From Anolis sagrei (lineage: Eukaryota; Chordata; Lepidosauria; Squamata; Anolidae): 64,000 bases of DNA. The DNA is taken from positions 53,150,866-53,214,865 of the forward strand of contig NC_090023.1 in NCBI RefSeq assembly GCF_037176765.1, in the 5' to 3' direction. Position 1 is the stretch's first letter, and each line of letters starts with the position of its first letter. This document shows positions 58,630 to 62,880 of the stretch, in pieces. Below the pieces are notes generated by a model. That model did no database searches. It was given only the letters and a program-made list of their open reading frames with translations, and was not told the DNA's origin. Position numbers and translations under genes: made by a program.

Positions 58630-60740
58630 ACTTTATTTATATTCTGTCCTTCTCCCCTAGGGGACTCATAGCGGGTTACAGCATTTACATGCAGCACATA
58701 GGTAAACATCCAACACCTTTACAATCATATAGATTGCCATGGAATCCAAACCAGTTTGGGTTACTGTGAGTTTTCTGGGCTGTATGGCCATGCTCTAGAA
58801 GCATTCTCTCCTGACGTTTTGCCCACATCTATGGCAGGAATCCTCAGAGGTTGTGAGGTGAGGTCTGTTGGAAACAAGGCAAGTGGGGTTTATAGATCTG
58901 TGGAATGTTGAGGGTGGGAGAAAGAACTCTTGTCTGTTGGAGGCAAAAGTGAATGTAGCAGTTGGCCATCTTGATTAGCACTGAATGGCCTTGCAGCTTC
59001 AAAGCCTGTCTGCTTCTTGCCTGGAGACACGGCACTGCACTTTCATCCCATGCCCTTGTTCCTTAGCTACAATTTGCACTTATCCCATTCCCTTGTCTTG
59101 TTTAGGATTTGGCCATGTCTTATGGCAGTCATCACTATACGTTATTGGGTGTTTTTCTGAGTTTTAAATTGTTGTTTTTATGTGATATTGGTTTTACTTT
59201 TTTGTATTGTACTGTGTGTTTATTTTATGTGTTGTTTTTAGGCACCCAGAGAGTTTAGGTAAGAGCCCACCCTGGCAGCCTTCAGGAAGAGCCTAAAAAT
59301 CTGACCGTATTTCCTTCTATGAAATATAGAAAGATAGGATATTAATATTTTGACATCCTAAATCAGTGGTTTTCAACCTCCCTAATGTCGCGACCCCTTA
59401 ATACAGTTTCTTATGTTGTGGTGACCCCCAACCATTATTTTCGTTGCTACCTCATAACTGTAATTTTGCTACTGCTATGAACTGTAATGTAAATAAATAT
59501 CTGATATGCAGGATGTATTTTCATTCACTGGACCAAATTTGGCACAAATACCCAATATGCCCAAATTTGAATACTGGTGGGATGGGGGGGGGGGGGGGAG
59601 TGATAATGATTTTGTCATTTGAGAACTGTAGTTGCTGGGATTTATAGTTCACCTACAATCGAAAGAGCATTCTTAACTCCACCAATGATGGAATTGAACC
59701 ACACAGAACTTTCATGACCAACAGAAAATACTGGAAGGGTTTGTTTTGGAGTTTTGAAGTTGTCGTTCACCTACATCCAGACAGCACTGAGGACTCAAAC
59801 AATGATAGATCTGGACCAAACCTGGCATGAATACTCAATATGCCCAAATATGAACACTGGTCGAGCTTGGACAAAACAGACCTTGACATTTGGGAGTTGT
59901 AATTGTTGGGATTGATAGTTCACCTACAATCGAAAAGCATTCTGAACTGCACCAATGATAGAATTGGGCCACGCGGAGACCACTCATGACCAACAGAAAA
60001 TACTGGAGGGATTTGGGATGAATTGACAGTGATTGGGGGGAGGTGTAGTTCACCTACATCTACAGAGCACTGTGAACCCAAATGGATTCCAAAACCATCA
60101 GAAATGTGTTTTCTGATGGTCTTTGGTGACCTCTGAAATCCCCTCACAATCCCCCGACCCCCAGGTTGAGAAACACTGTCCTAAATGTTTCTGCGCAACT
60201 TTGGGGCAGAAAGCAAACTTGTACAACTCTCATGACTTGTAGTTTTACAAGATCTCCAGCCTTCTCTGCCAAATAGTGCTCCTGCCTCACCAAACTACAA
60301 ATCCCAGGGTTCCACAGCCCGAAAAGTAAACCTTGTCAAAACTACAGCTCTCAGGATCCATAGCACTGAGCCAGAGCAGTTAAAAGTGGTGCCAAACTGC
60401 ATTGATCCTACAGTGTAGATGCACTCAAAGAGGTTCTGGTTTTGAAGGCATGAATGAGTCTAGCCAGGACTGGACTGGGAAACTGCAAGCGTAGATAACA
60501 GATCCCACACCAACACAGAGTCTGTAAGATGCAGTTTGGATATTCTAGTATTTTTGGAAGGCAAAGTGGTAACAATTCAGAGCAACGGAGGAATTGCATT
60601 CCGTGCAACCTCCCACTGGAAACTAGCATTAGGTCGGCCTTACATATCCTGCACTCACCTGTGGATTTCACCTCCCAACAAAAGAGCAACAAAGACAAAG
60701 CAGCCACCTGTAGCACCAGCCCGGCAGTGAGCTGCCCCAT
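36644..60740 (-). CDS. POGLUT1: POGLUT1, complete eleven-exon gene
   Basis: Protein O-glucosyltransferase 1 (Rumi/KTELC1, GT90/CAP10 family). In the ER lumen it adds O-glucose (and, known for the family, xylose) to serine in EGF repeats, chiefly of Notch receptors. Exons in order: 60659-60740, 57659-57749, 54430-54573, 52091-52226, 51826-51947, 50210-50269, 48188-48287, 45466-45524, 39245-39412, 38035-38091, 36644-36800. They join in frame to 391 codons plus stop (human 392) with GT-AG borders. N-terminal signal peptide (1-24); cysteine block [15 protein letters not shown] (43-57); catalytic-loop INVRDYP with Asp132, equivalent to human Asp133; [30 protein letters not shown] with Asp232, the site of the human muscular-dystrophy change D233[15 protein letters not shown]. 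It ends KTEL, the ER-retention signal. All key residues are intact, so the gene looks functional. Confidence 0.98.
37015..37435 (+). mobile_element. LINE reverse-transcriptase fragment in POGLUT1 intron 10
   Basis: Reads [62 protein letters not shown] palm motifs (LPQGS..AP.LFNIF) of the jockey-like LINE whose 3' ends occur at 9290 and 56835. Both ends missing. Confidence 0.85.
37705..37878 (+). mobile_element. SINE C
   Basis: GTGATGTAATAGTTTGAGAA, CATGGAAAGCCCTGGGT, and the end GGAAATAACTTGAAGGTCCA CAACAACAA. Confidence 0.55.
38035..38091 (-). CDS. POGLUT1: POGLUT1 exon 10
   Basis: 57 bp; acceptor ttatgtcatttcag, donor GTAAGT. Encodes [18 protein letters not shown]. Confidence 0.96.
38397..38665 (-). 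mobile_element. SINE B in POGLUT1 intron 9
   Basis: Body CTGGTGTGAAAGAATTGGCC, tRNA-like head at the right (TTTAACCCATTGCACCATCG). Confidence 0.78.
38780..39240. other. Intron 9, nothing recognised
   Basis: Unique-looking sequence without coding or repeat signal. Confidence 0.4.
39245..39412 (-). CDS. POGLUT1: POGLUT1 exon 9
   Basis: 168 bp; acceptor attgctgttattcag, donor GTGAGA. Encodes [40 protein letters not shown] and [15 protein letters not shown]: the nucleotide-sugar-binding core of GT90 enzymes. Confidence 0.98.
39745..39868 (+). mobile_element. SINE A/L2-like tail
   Basis: GTCTCTGTCCTGTCTATTCA, CATTGAATGTTTGTGTACGT, TGAGTCCCCTTGGGAAGATA, ending AATATAAATAAAGTG. Confidence 0.65.
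40366..40465 (+). mobile_element. Penelope-like fragment
   Basis: TTGTTGAAGGCTTTCATGGC, CGGAATCACTGGGTTGTTGT, TTTTTTCGGGCTATAGAACA. Confidence 0.55.
40580..40705. mobile_element. Palindromic hAT-like element
   Basis: CAGTGGTTCCCAACTTTTGA at the left with mirrored arms around GTCAGGAATTCTGGGAGCC. Confidence 0.55.
40800..41017 (+). mobile_element. L2-like LINE 3' UTR
   Basis: TTTTAATATGTCTATTTTAT, GCTGTAACCCACCTTGAGCC and AGGAGAGATAGGTAAGACAT, the non-coding end of an L2-like element, followed by the microsatellite. Confidence 0.5.
41018..41071. repeat. (TTA)n microsatellite
   Basis: About 17 TTA units with one C interruption. Confidence 0.97.
41100..41319 (-). mobile_element. Sauria SINE, 3'-shortened
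   Basis: TGGCTGGCATGACTGCATGG to the tRNA-like head TTTAACTCGCTGTGCCACTG. Confidence 0.78.
41320..42121. other. POGLUT1 intron 8, nothing recognised
   Basis: Has a short poly-G at 41622-41633; otherwise unremarkable. Confidence 0.4.
42122..42815 (+). mobile_element. SINE A split by SINE B
   Basis: Head TTAACACAGCAGGTTAACCA and box-B-like GGCAGTTCGAAGTCC at the left, body resuming at about 42466 (GTGAGTAGATAAATAGGTAC) and the tail GTGAGAAGGGCAGAATATAA at the right. SINE B occupies 42257-42465. Confidence 0.75.
42257..42465 (-). mobile_element. 5'-truncated SINE B nested in SINE A
   Basis: T-rich left end, body GTGTGAGAGAATTGGCTGTC, stops at CTTCAG without the tRNA-like head. The host resumes at once. 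Confidence 0.75.
42816..42925 (+). mobile_element. L2-like tail fragment
   Basis: GCTGTAAGCCACCTTGGACC, GGTGGGGAAAGGCGAGGTAT, AAATAAATAAATATTATTA. Confidence 0.5.
42930..43234 (-). mobile_element. Non-autonomous Helitron, copy 1
   Basis: On the - strand it starts TCTATATAAATAAAAATATA after an A and ends GGCTAG before a T, the Helitron TC...CTAG rule with A/T insertion. A short hairpin (GCCACAGCAATGCGTGGC) lies just inside the 3' end. The centre is expanded to (TA)n(GA)n. No RepHel coding. Confidence 0.88.
42981..43037. repeat. (TA)n(GA)n microsatellite inside the Helitron
   Basis: About 9 TA and 19 GA units. Confidence 0.95.
43235..44710. other. POGLUT1 intron 8, nothing recognised
   Basis: 43640-43970 is unique-looking and holds a 69-codon reverse frame with no domain. 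(GA)n and (TG)n tracts lie near 44167-44197, and a CR1-end-like GATCTCTTCCAACTCTATGA at 44691-44711. Confidence 0.4.
44711..44972 (-). mobile_element. SINE B
   Basis: T-rich left end, body CTGGTGTGAGAGAATTGGCC, head at the right ending AACCGGGGGCTCC. Confidence 0.8.
45466..45524 (-). CDS. POGLUT1: POGLUT1 exon 8
   Basis: 59 bp; acceptor ctctcttttttag, donor GTAAGT. Encodes [19 protein letters not shown]. Confidence 0.96.
45540..46390. other. POGLUT1 intron 7, nothing recognised
   Basis: No repeat or gene named; open frames are short and without domains. Confidence 0.4.
46395..46548 (+). mobile_element. SINE C fragment
   Basis: CACTGGATGACCTTGGGAAA, GTCACATGTTCTCAGCCTCA, AAGGCAACCCCCTCTGAACA, ending AGGATAAATCAGAAATGATA. 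Confidence 0.6.
46549..46989. other. POGLUT1 intron 7, nothing recognised
   Basis: Short frames on both strands without domains. Confidence 0.35.
46990..47085 (+). mobile_element. CR1 3' tip
   Basis: GGTTGGACTGGACAGCCAAT, GAGGTCTCTTCCAACTCTAT, then two GATTCTATG units, the terminal octamer repeats of CR1. Confidence 0.85.
47532..47844 (+). mobile_element. Non-autonomous Helitron, copy 2
   Basis: Begins TCTATATAAATAAAAATG after an A, contains ATTAACATAACTCAAAAACC, ends GGCTAG before a T with the 3' hairpin remnant GCCACAGCAACGCATGG. Same family as 42930-43234, in the opposite orientation 4.3 kb away. Confidence 0.88.
48188..48287 (-). CDS. POGLUT1: POGLUT1 exon 7
   Basis: 100 bp; acceptor ctttttctcatag, donor GTAATT (weaker). 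Encodes [20 protein letters not shown] and [13 protein letters not shown], including Asp232. Confidence 0.97.
48440..48860 (+). mobile_element. LINE-like tail fragment
   Basis: An open frame (48447-48815) with [20 protein letters not shown] and [20 protein letters not shown] resembles the post-RT C-terminal domain of some vertebrate LINEs (...CP.Y...LLS..DP...Y). Immediately upstream of POGLUT1 exon 7. Moderate confidence only. Confidence 0.5.
48960..49170 (+). mobile_element. Possible L2-like LINE fragment
   Basis: [20 protein letters not shown] resembles the WN.LP.E.R.APSL motif near the end of L2-like ORF2. Confidence 0.4.
49176..49740. repeat. Unclassified dispersed family, copy 3, with insertion
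   Basis: Reverse-oriented relative of 27770-28070 (CTATGAGATATTCATTGAAA, GTTTTTATGATAGAACCAAA), interrupted at GGAAATGA by the palindromic element and resuming with GACATTATAACCCAGGAAAT. Confidence 0.65.
49372..49666. mobile_element. Long-armed palindromic DNA element with 8-bp TSD
   Basis: 295 bp. Left arm GGTACTGTTCCATTATCTGG... mirrors right arm ...CCAGATAATGGAACAGTACC for about 100 bp. Flanked by perfect GGAAATGA on both sides (49364-49371, 49667-49674). An 8-bp duplication suggests hAT-type mobilisation. Confidence 0.88.
49741..50200. other. POGLUT1 intron 6, nothing recognised
   Basis: A 76-codon + frame (49839-50069) has no domain I know. Confidence 0.35.
50210..50269 (-). CDS. POGLUT1: POGLUT1 exon 6
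   Basis: 60 bp; donor GTGAGC. Encodes [19 protein letters not shown]. The acceptor is catttccttag; the nearby ctcttcag is another AG but would break the frame. Confidence 0.94.
50320..50640 (-). mobile_element. Sauria SINE in POGLUT1 intron 5
   Basis: AAAGGTAAATGTTGCTCCTG at the left, GCATGGTTGCATGAAGTGCC inside, tRNA-like head at the right (TTTAACTCGCTGCACCACC). Starts about 50 bp upstream of the exon 6 acceptor. Confidence 0.88.
50672..50815. mobile_element. Palindromic hAT-like element
   Basis: CAGATGGGCAACCTGTGGCC at the left, TGGAGGACCACAAGATTCAC at the right, with CTACAATCCCCAGCATGC inside. Confidence 0.55.
50816..51825. other. POGLUT1 intron 5, nothing recognised
   Basis: A 117-codon + frame (51096-51449) shows no domain or codon bias; treated as chance. 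Confidence 0.4.
51826..51947 (-). CDS. POGLUT1: POGLUT1 exon 5
   Basis: 122 bp; acceptor ccttttctgcaag, donor GTATGT. Encodes [20 protein letters not shown] and [20 protein letters not shown], nearly identical to human. Confidence 0.98.
52091..52226 (-). CDS. POGLUT1: POGLUT1 exon 4 (catalytic Asp)
   Basis: 136 bp; acceptor gtttccatctgcag, donor GTGAGA. Encodes [20 protein letters not shown] and [16 protein letters not shown]; Asp132 lies here. Confidence 0.98.
52286..52396 (+). mobile_element. Penelope-like fragment
   Basis: GACATCACAACCTCTGAGGA, GGGTGAAACGTCAGGAGAGA, AGCCCGGAAAACTCATAGCA; begins 60 bp upstream of the exon 4 acceptor. Confidence 0.58.
52400..52760. other. POGLUT1 intron 3, AT-rich
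   Basis: Imperfect ATT/TTA repeats to about 52465, then unrecognised sequence. Confidence 0.45.
52950..53090 (+). mobile_element. SINE/L2-like tail with (ATT)n
   Basis: GTAAGCCGCTCCAAGTCCCT, TCGGGGAGATGAAGGCAGGA, ATATAAAAATAAAAC, then about 14 ATT units. Confidence 0.65.
53505..53655. mobile_element. Palindromic element (GTAGATGCACC family)
   Basis: ATGCTATGGGATCCTGGAAT / TGTGATTCCATAGCACTAAA arms, ending ACAACATAGATGCACCCC. Relatives at 60231-60425, 27037-27080 plus 27662 on, and 58515-58590. Confidence 0.65.
53806..53946 (+). mobile_element. Penelope-like fragment
   Basis: GTGAGACCTCACAAACTCTG, GGTGAAACGTCAGGGGAGAA, AACCCAGTGATTCCAGCCAT. Confidence 0.6.
53947..54429. other. POGLUT1 intron 3, nothing recognised
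   Basis: No coding or repeat signal besides the exon at its right edge. Confidence 0.4.
54430..54573 (-). CDS. POGLUT1: POGLUT1 exon 3
   Basis: 144 bp; acceptor tctcttattcttag, donor GTGAGA. Encodes [20 protein letters not shown] and [20 protein letters not shown]. Confidence 0.97.
54600..55330. other. POGLUT1 intron 2, nothing recognised
   Basis: Fragments reminiscent of short palindromic elements near 55190-55300; too weak to call. Confidence 0.35.
55333..55580 (-). mobile_element. SINE B
   Basis: TTTTGTGTTTGAGTGTCAGG at the left, CTGGTGTGAGAGAATTGGCT inside, head at the right shortened after GGTTTAAACCATTG. Confidence 0.75.
55625..55800. mobile_element. Palindromic element fragment
   Basis: ATCTGGGAATTCTAAATTAC / ACTGGAAATCCCAGTTTCCC and flanking arms with CACTATATC; termini unclear. 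Confidence 0.4.
55862..55971 (+). mobile_element. SINE C, left half
   Basis: TTGAGCCCTGGATTATGACT, AGACCAAGGTTCAAATTCCC (box B), CATGGAAATCTACTGGGTCA, cut at AGCCTTAGAG by SINE B; right half resumes at 56253. Confidence 0.75.
55972..56242 (+). mobile_element. SINE B nested in SINE C
   Basis: The only full-length + strand SINE B: CCCCCGGTGGCAAGGTGGGT, box B GGTTCGAATCC, 3' end TTTCTCAAGTCGCTCCTGAG plus an A-rich tail. Flanked by AGCCTTAGAG (55962-55971) and AGCCTTACAG (56243-56252). Confidence 0.92.
56253..56330 (+). mobile_element. SINE C, right half
   Basis: TGAGACAATGGCAAAGCAAA, TCTTGCCAAGAAAAACCCAT: the expected continuation of the SINE C body. Confidence 0.65.
56331..56834. other. POGLUT1 intron 2, nothing recognised
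   Basis: A 109-codon + frame (56260-56589) begins inside SINE C and shows no domain. Confidence 0.4.
56835..57490 (+). mobile_element. Jockey-like LINE 3' end
   Basis: Open frame 56843-57358: [78 protein letters not shown], the RT thumb and C-terminal region, with the Cys-rich end out of frame; 3' UTR ends CACAAAATAAATAAATAAAC. About 170 bp upstream of the POGLUT1 exon 2 donor in genomic order. Confidence 0.88.
57659..57749 (-). CDS. POGLUT1: POGLUT1 exon 2
   Basis: 91 bp; acceptor gtttgtgtttcag, donor GTAAGG. Encodes [20 protein letters not shown] and VTENCRCYQ, with conserved cysteines. Confidence 0.96.
57800..57905. mobile_element. Palindromic element fragment
   Basis: GAGGCTGTTAGGAATTGTGG, GTTGAAGTCCAAAACACCTG, CCAAAGTTTGCCCATGTCTG; same family as 25785-25912 and 58312-58475. 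Confidence 0.65.
57925..58128 (-). mobile_element. SINE C, reverse
   Basis: CTTAAAGTTGCTTCCAATCC at the left (tail in reverse), GGATTTGAACTCTGGTCTCC (box B in reverse) and TAGTCCACCACTAT at the right. Confidence 0.65.
58312..58475. mobile_element. Palindromic element
   Basis: GCATGGGCTAACTTCAGCCC at the left mirrors GGGCTGAAGTTTGCCCATGC at the right; inner arms CCTCCAGGTGTTTGGATTTC / GAAGTCCAAAACACCAGGAG. Confidence 0.75.
58515..58628. repeat. Palindromic element fragment and (AAT)n
   Basis: GGGGTACATCTGTACTGTAG and TTTGACACCACTTTAACTGC are one arm of the GTAGATGCACC family; about 12 AAT units start at 58592. Confidence 0.75.
58629..58745 (-). mobile_element. SINE A tail fragment
   Basis: CACTTTATTTATATTCTGTC, CCCTAGGGGACTCATAGCGG, the reverse of the common tail. 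Confidence 0.6.
58748..59032 (+). mobile_element. Penelope-like fragment
   Basis: TGGGTTACTGTGAGTTTTCT, CTCCTGACGTTTTGCCCACA, TATGGCAGGAATCCTCAGAG, GTCTGTTGGAAACAAGGCAA. Same sense as 35284-35676. Confidence 0.62.
59033..59355. other. POGLUT1 intron 1, partly LINE-like
   Basis: GGCACCCAGAGAGTTTAGGT and TATAGAAAGATAGGATATTA recall an L2-like tail; weak. Confidence 0.35.
59364..60178 (+). mobile_element. Non-autonomous hAT element with perfect TSD
   Basis: Termini CAGTGGTTTTCAACCTCCC and GGTTGAGAAACACTG; flanks TCCTAAAT at 59356-59363 and 60179-60186 are identical. Same family as 7385-8391; contains a poly-G at 59586-59599. Confidence 0.93.
60228..60428. mobile_element. Palindromic element (GTAGATGCACC family)
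   Basis: ACTTGTAGTTTTACAAGATC, CACCAAACTACAAATCCCAG, GAGCAGTTAAAAGTGGTGCC, AGTGTAGATGCACTC. About 230 bp from POGLUT1 exon 1. Confidence 0.7.
60659..60740 (-). CDS. POGLUT1: POGLUT1 exon 1 (coding part)
   Basis: 82 bp, donor GTGAGT, encoding [20 protein letters not shown] and CWEVKST. The ATG at 60738-60740 has strong context (G at -3 and +4) and opens a compact signal peptide. Two in-frame ATGs upstream, at 60762-60764 and 60810-60812, have weak context and would add 8 or 24 residues before the hydrophobic core. Confidence 0.88.
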
Positions 60741-60925
60741 AGCGACGAGTGCAACACGGCGCATGCGCGGGAACTCTAAGTAGACTCTCCTGCATGCATT
60801 CGGAGGGCTCATTGATAAAAGACAGGCTTTAGCATTCCACTAGCGCCACCCTCTTGTGATGTTGCGCATGCGCACAGGTCCCAGCATTTTTCAGATTGCT
60901 CTATGGGCATTGTAGTTTGTTACCA
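60741..60925 (-). promoter_or_regulatory. POGLUT1 promoter with NRF1- and ZNF143-like sites
   Basis: TGCGCATGCGCA (60863-60874) is a perfect NRF1 palindrome; GCGCATGCGCG (60759-60769) is a second, overlapping an upstream ATG. ATGGGCATTGTAGT (60903-60916) reads ACTACAATGCCCAT on the - strand, close to the ZNF143/Staf consensus. Typical of housekeeping and often bidirectional promoters. The start site is unknown. Confidence 0.75.
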
Positions 60926-60944
60926 ATCAACGCAACAGCTCCTC

Positions 60945-60990
60945 CCATACAGAGAATCACAGCATTGGAAGGGATTCCCAATAATCCTTC
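60945..60990 (-). mobile_element. CR1 3'-end scrap
   Basis: AGAGAATCACAGCATTGGAA and GGGATTCCCAATAATCCTTC, reverse of a CR1 tip. Confidence 0.45.
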
Positions 60991-61355
60991 CAGCTAGGCT
61001 CTGATAACTTCTAGCCAATCCCATATTCTGATTTGTTTTTGTAATACTTTTGATTGACATGGAAAAGCTTAGAAACAAAAAGAAAGTAAACTAAAAAAAA
61101 CAGTAGCATAATAAAATAAAATTCGAGGAAGGGAAAAAAAGGCAAGGCAACCACAGATATTGGTCCTGAGAATACAGATTGTTGTTATTATTATTTATTC
61201 ATTGTTATTATATTTGCAGGGAAATATTACATTTGAACTTTGCAAGATCCATTAAAGGAGAAAAACAAATGCAGGAACTTATGGTATCAATTGAAAATAA
61301 GCACAAATATAAATTAAGTGATAAGAAGTGAATTACCAGGATTTTTCAGCGATTT
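60991..61355. other. Intergenic, nothing recognised
   Basis: AT-rich, with short ATT repeats at 61184-61215. Confidence 0.4.
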
Positions 61356-61485
61356 TGTATATTTGTTTTATTTATTTATTTTAATCCCGCCTTTCTCCCC
61401 ATAGGGATACATGGCAGCTAACAGTGGCATGCTACAATAGGATTTAAAAACAAGGTGAATACATATACATCTATCTATCTATCTT
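61356..61485 (-). mobile_element. SINE/L2-like tail fragment
   Basis: TTTTATTTATTTATTTTAAT, CCCGCCTTTCTCCCCATAGG; (CTAT)n at 61468-61484. Confidence 0.55.
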
Positions 61486-61491
61486 CTATAG

Positions 61492-62214
61492 CAGCGTTTA
61501 TCAATCGGAGGGTTGGGACCCTTGGGAGGGTCGCGAGGGCGTGTCAGAGGGACCAACAACATCAGAAAACATAGTATTTTCTTATGGGAGTTCTGTGTGC
61601 CAAGTTTGGTTCAATTCCATCATTTCCTGGAGTTCAGAATGCTCTTTGATTGTAGGTAAACTATAAGTCCCAGCAACTACAACTCCAAAATGTCAAGGTC
61701 TATTTCCCCAAAAGTCCACCCATGTTCACATTTGGGCATATTGAGTATTTGTGCCAAGTTTGGTCCAGAGTCATCATTCTTTGAGTCAACAGTGCTCTCT
61801 AGATGCAGGTGAACTACAACTCCAAAACACATGGTCAGTGCCCTCCAAACCCTTCCTGTATTTTCTGTTGATCATGGAAGTTCTGTGTGCCAACTTTGGT
61901 TCAATTCCACCATTGGTGGAGTTTAGAATGCTCTTTAATTGTAGGTGAACTATAAATCCCAGAAACCACAACTCCCAAATGACAAAATCAACCTCCCCCC
62001 CCCAACCCCACCAGTATTCAAATTTGGACATATCGGGTATTTGTGCCTAATTTGGTCCAGTGAATGAAAACATATCCTGCATATCAGATATTTACATTAC
62101 AATAACAGTAGCAAGATTACAGTTATGAAGTACCAACGAAAATAATTTTATGATTGGGGTCACCACAACATGAGGAACTGCATTAAGGGGTCACAGCATT
62201 AGGAAGGTTGGGAA
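61492..62214 (-). mobile_element. Non-autonomous hAT element, third copy
   Basis: CAGCGTTTATCAATCGGAGG at the left; right part GAGGAACTGCATTAAGGGGT, CACAGCATTAGGAAGGTTGG. Reverse of the 7385 and 59364 family. No clean target duplication; the right end runs into the minisatellite. Confidence 0.75.
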
Positions 62215-62221
62215 TACATAT

Positions 62222-62368
62222 GTATGTGTGTGGCTGGGGTGCCCACTTCCACAGATAAAAGTGAAAATACATATGTATGTGCAGAGGCAGCCCTAGGTGA
62301 AAATACTTATGTATGTGCAGAGGCGCCCCTGTGTATGTGTGTGGCTGGGGTGCCCACTTCCACAGATA
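62222..62368 (+). repeat. 37-bp-period minisatellite
   Basis: GTATGTGTGTGGCTGGGGTG (62222 on) recurs at 62333; GTGAAAATAC.TATGTATGTG recurs at 62261 and 62298. Spacings of 37 and 111 bp give three 37-bp subunits plus a repeat of the first. Confidence 0.75.
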
Positions 62369-62404
62369 GGCTCTCAGCTGTTAAACTGATATACCTAGGT
62401 ATGT

Positions 62405-62880
62405 CTTTGAACTGTTAGGGACAAATATATGTCAATGCACAAAACACATCTGTATATTCAGCATAGTTTCAGAAATGTTCCTTTTAGTTACTCAAAAAAC
62501 ATCTACTGTCCCTTAAAATATATTTGTCTTTAAATCATGCTCTATACAGAGTTCTTTAAAAGTAACACAGTTGGTTTACTCACAAACTTCATGTATTCAG
62601 TGTACAGGTACTTTGCATATCAATCCAGTTGCAAGTAGTTTTGAAGTAGCTTCTCTATGTAGGTAACACAGGGCATCCTTCTTAGAATCAATAGTTCATA
62701 GTCCAGAACATCTCTCTGTTCTGAGAGTCTAAGAGTCTCTGTCTAGTCAGGAAGCCCAATGGAGTCTCTAAGCATACTGTTCCTACTGAAGTCTAAAGCA
62801 TACAATTCTAAAAGTCCTGAACAATCCCAGTTCTGATCACATGGTCTGCAGCCCCTCCCACAACAAAGAGTTACAGTAAA
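62405..62880 (-). mobile_element. Possible solo LTR, fossil
   Basis: TGTTAGGGACAAATATATGT at one end and a GGGAGGGGCTGCAGACC block near the other, with the general make-up of a lizard LTR. No internal region seen. Family and age cannot be given; broken and old at best. Confidence 0.25.

Noticed and set aside
60810-60812. Farther upstream POGLUT1 ATG as the true start
   Set aside because: Poor context, and it would put 24 charged and polar residues before the signal-peptide core.
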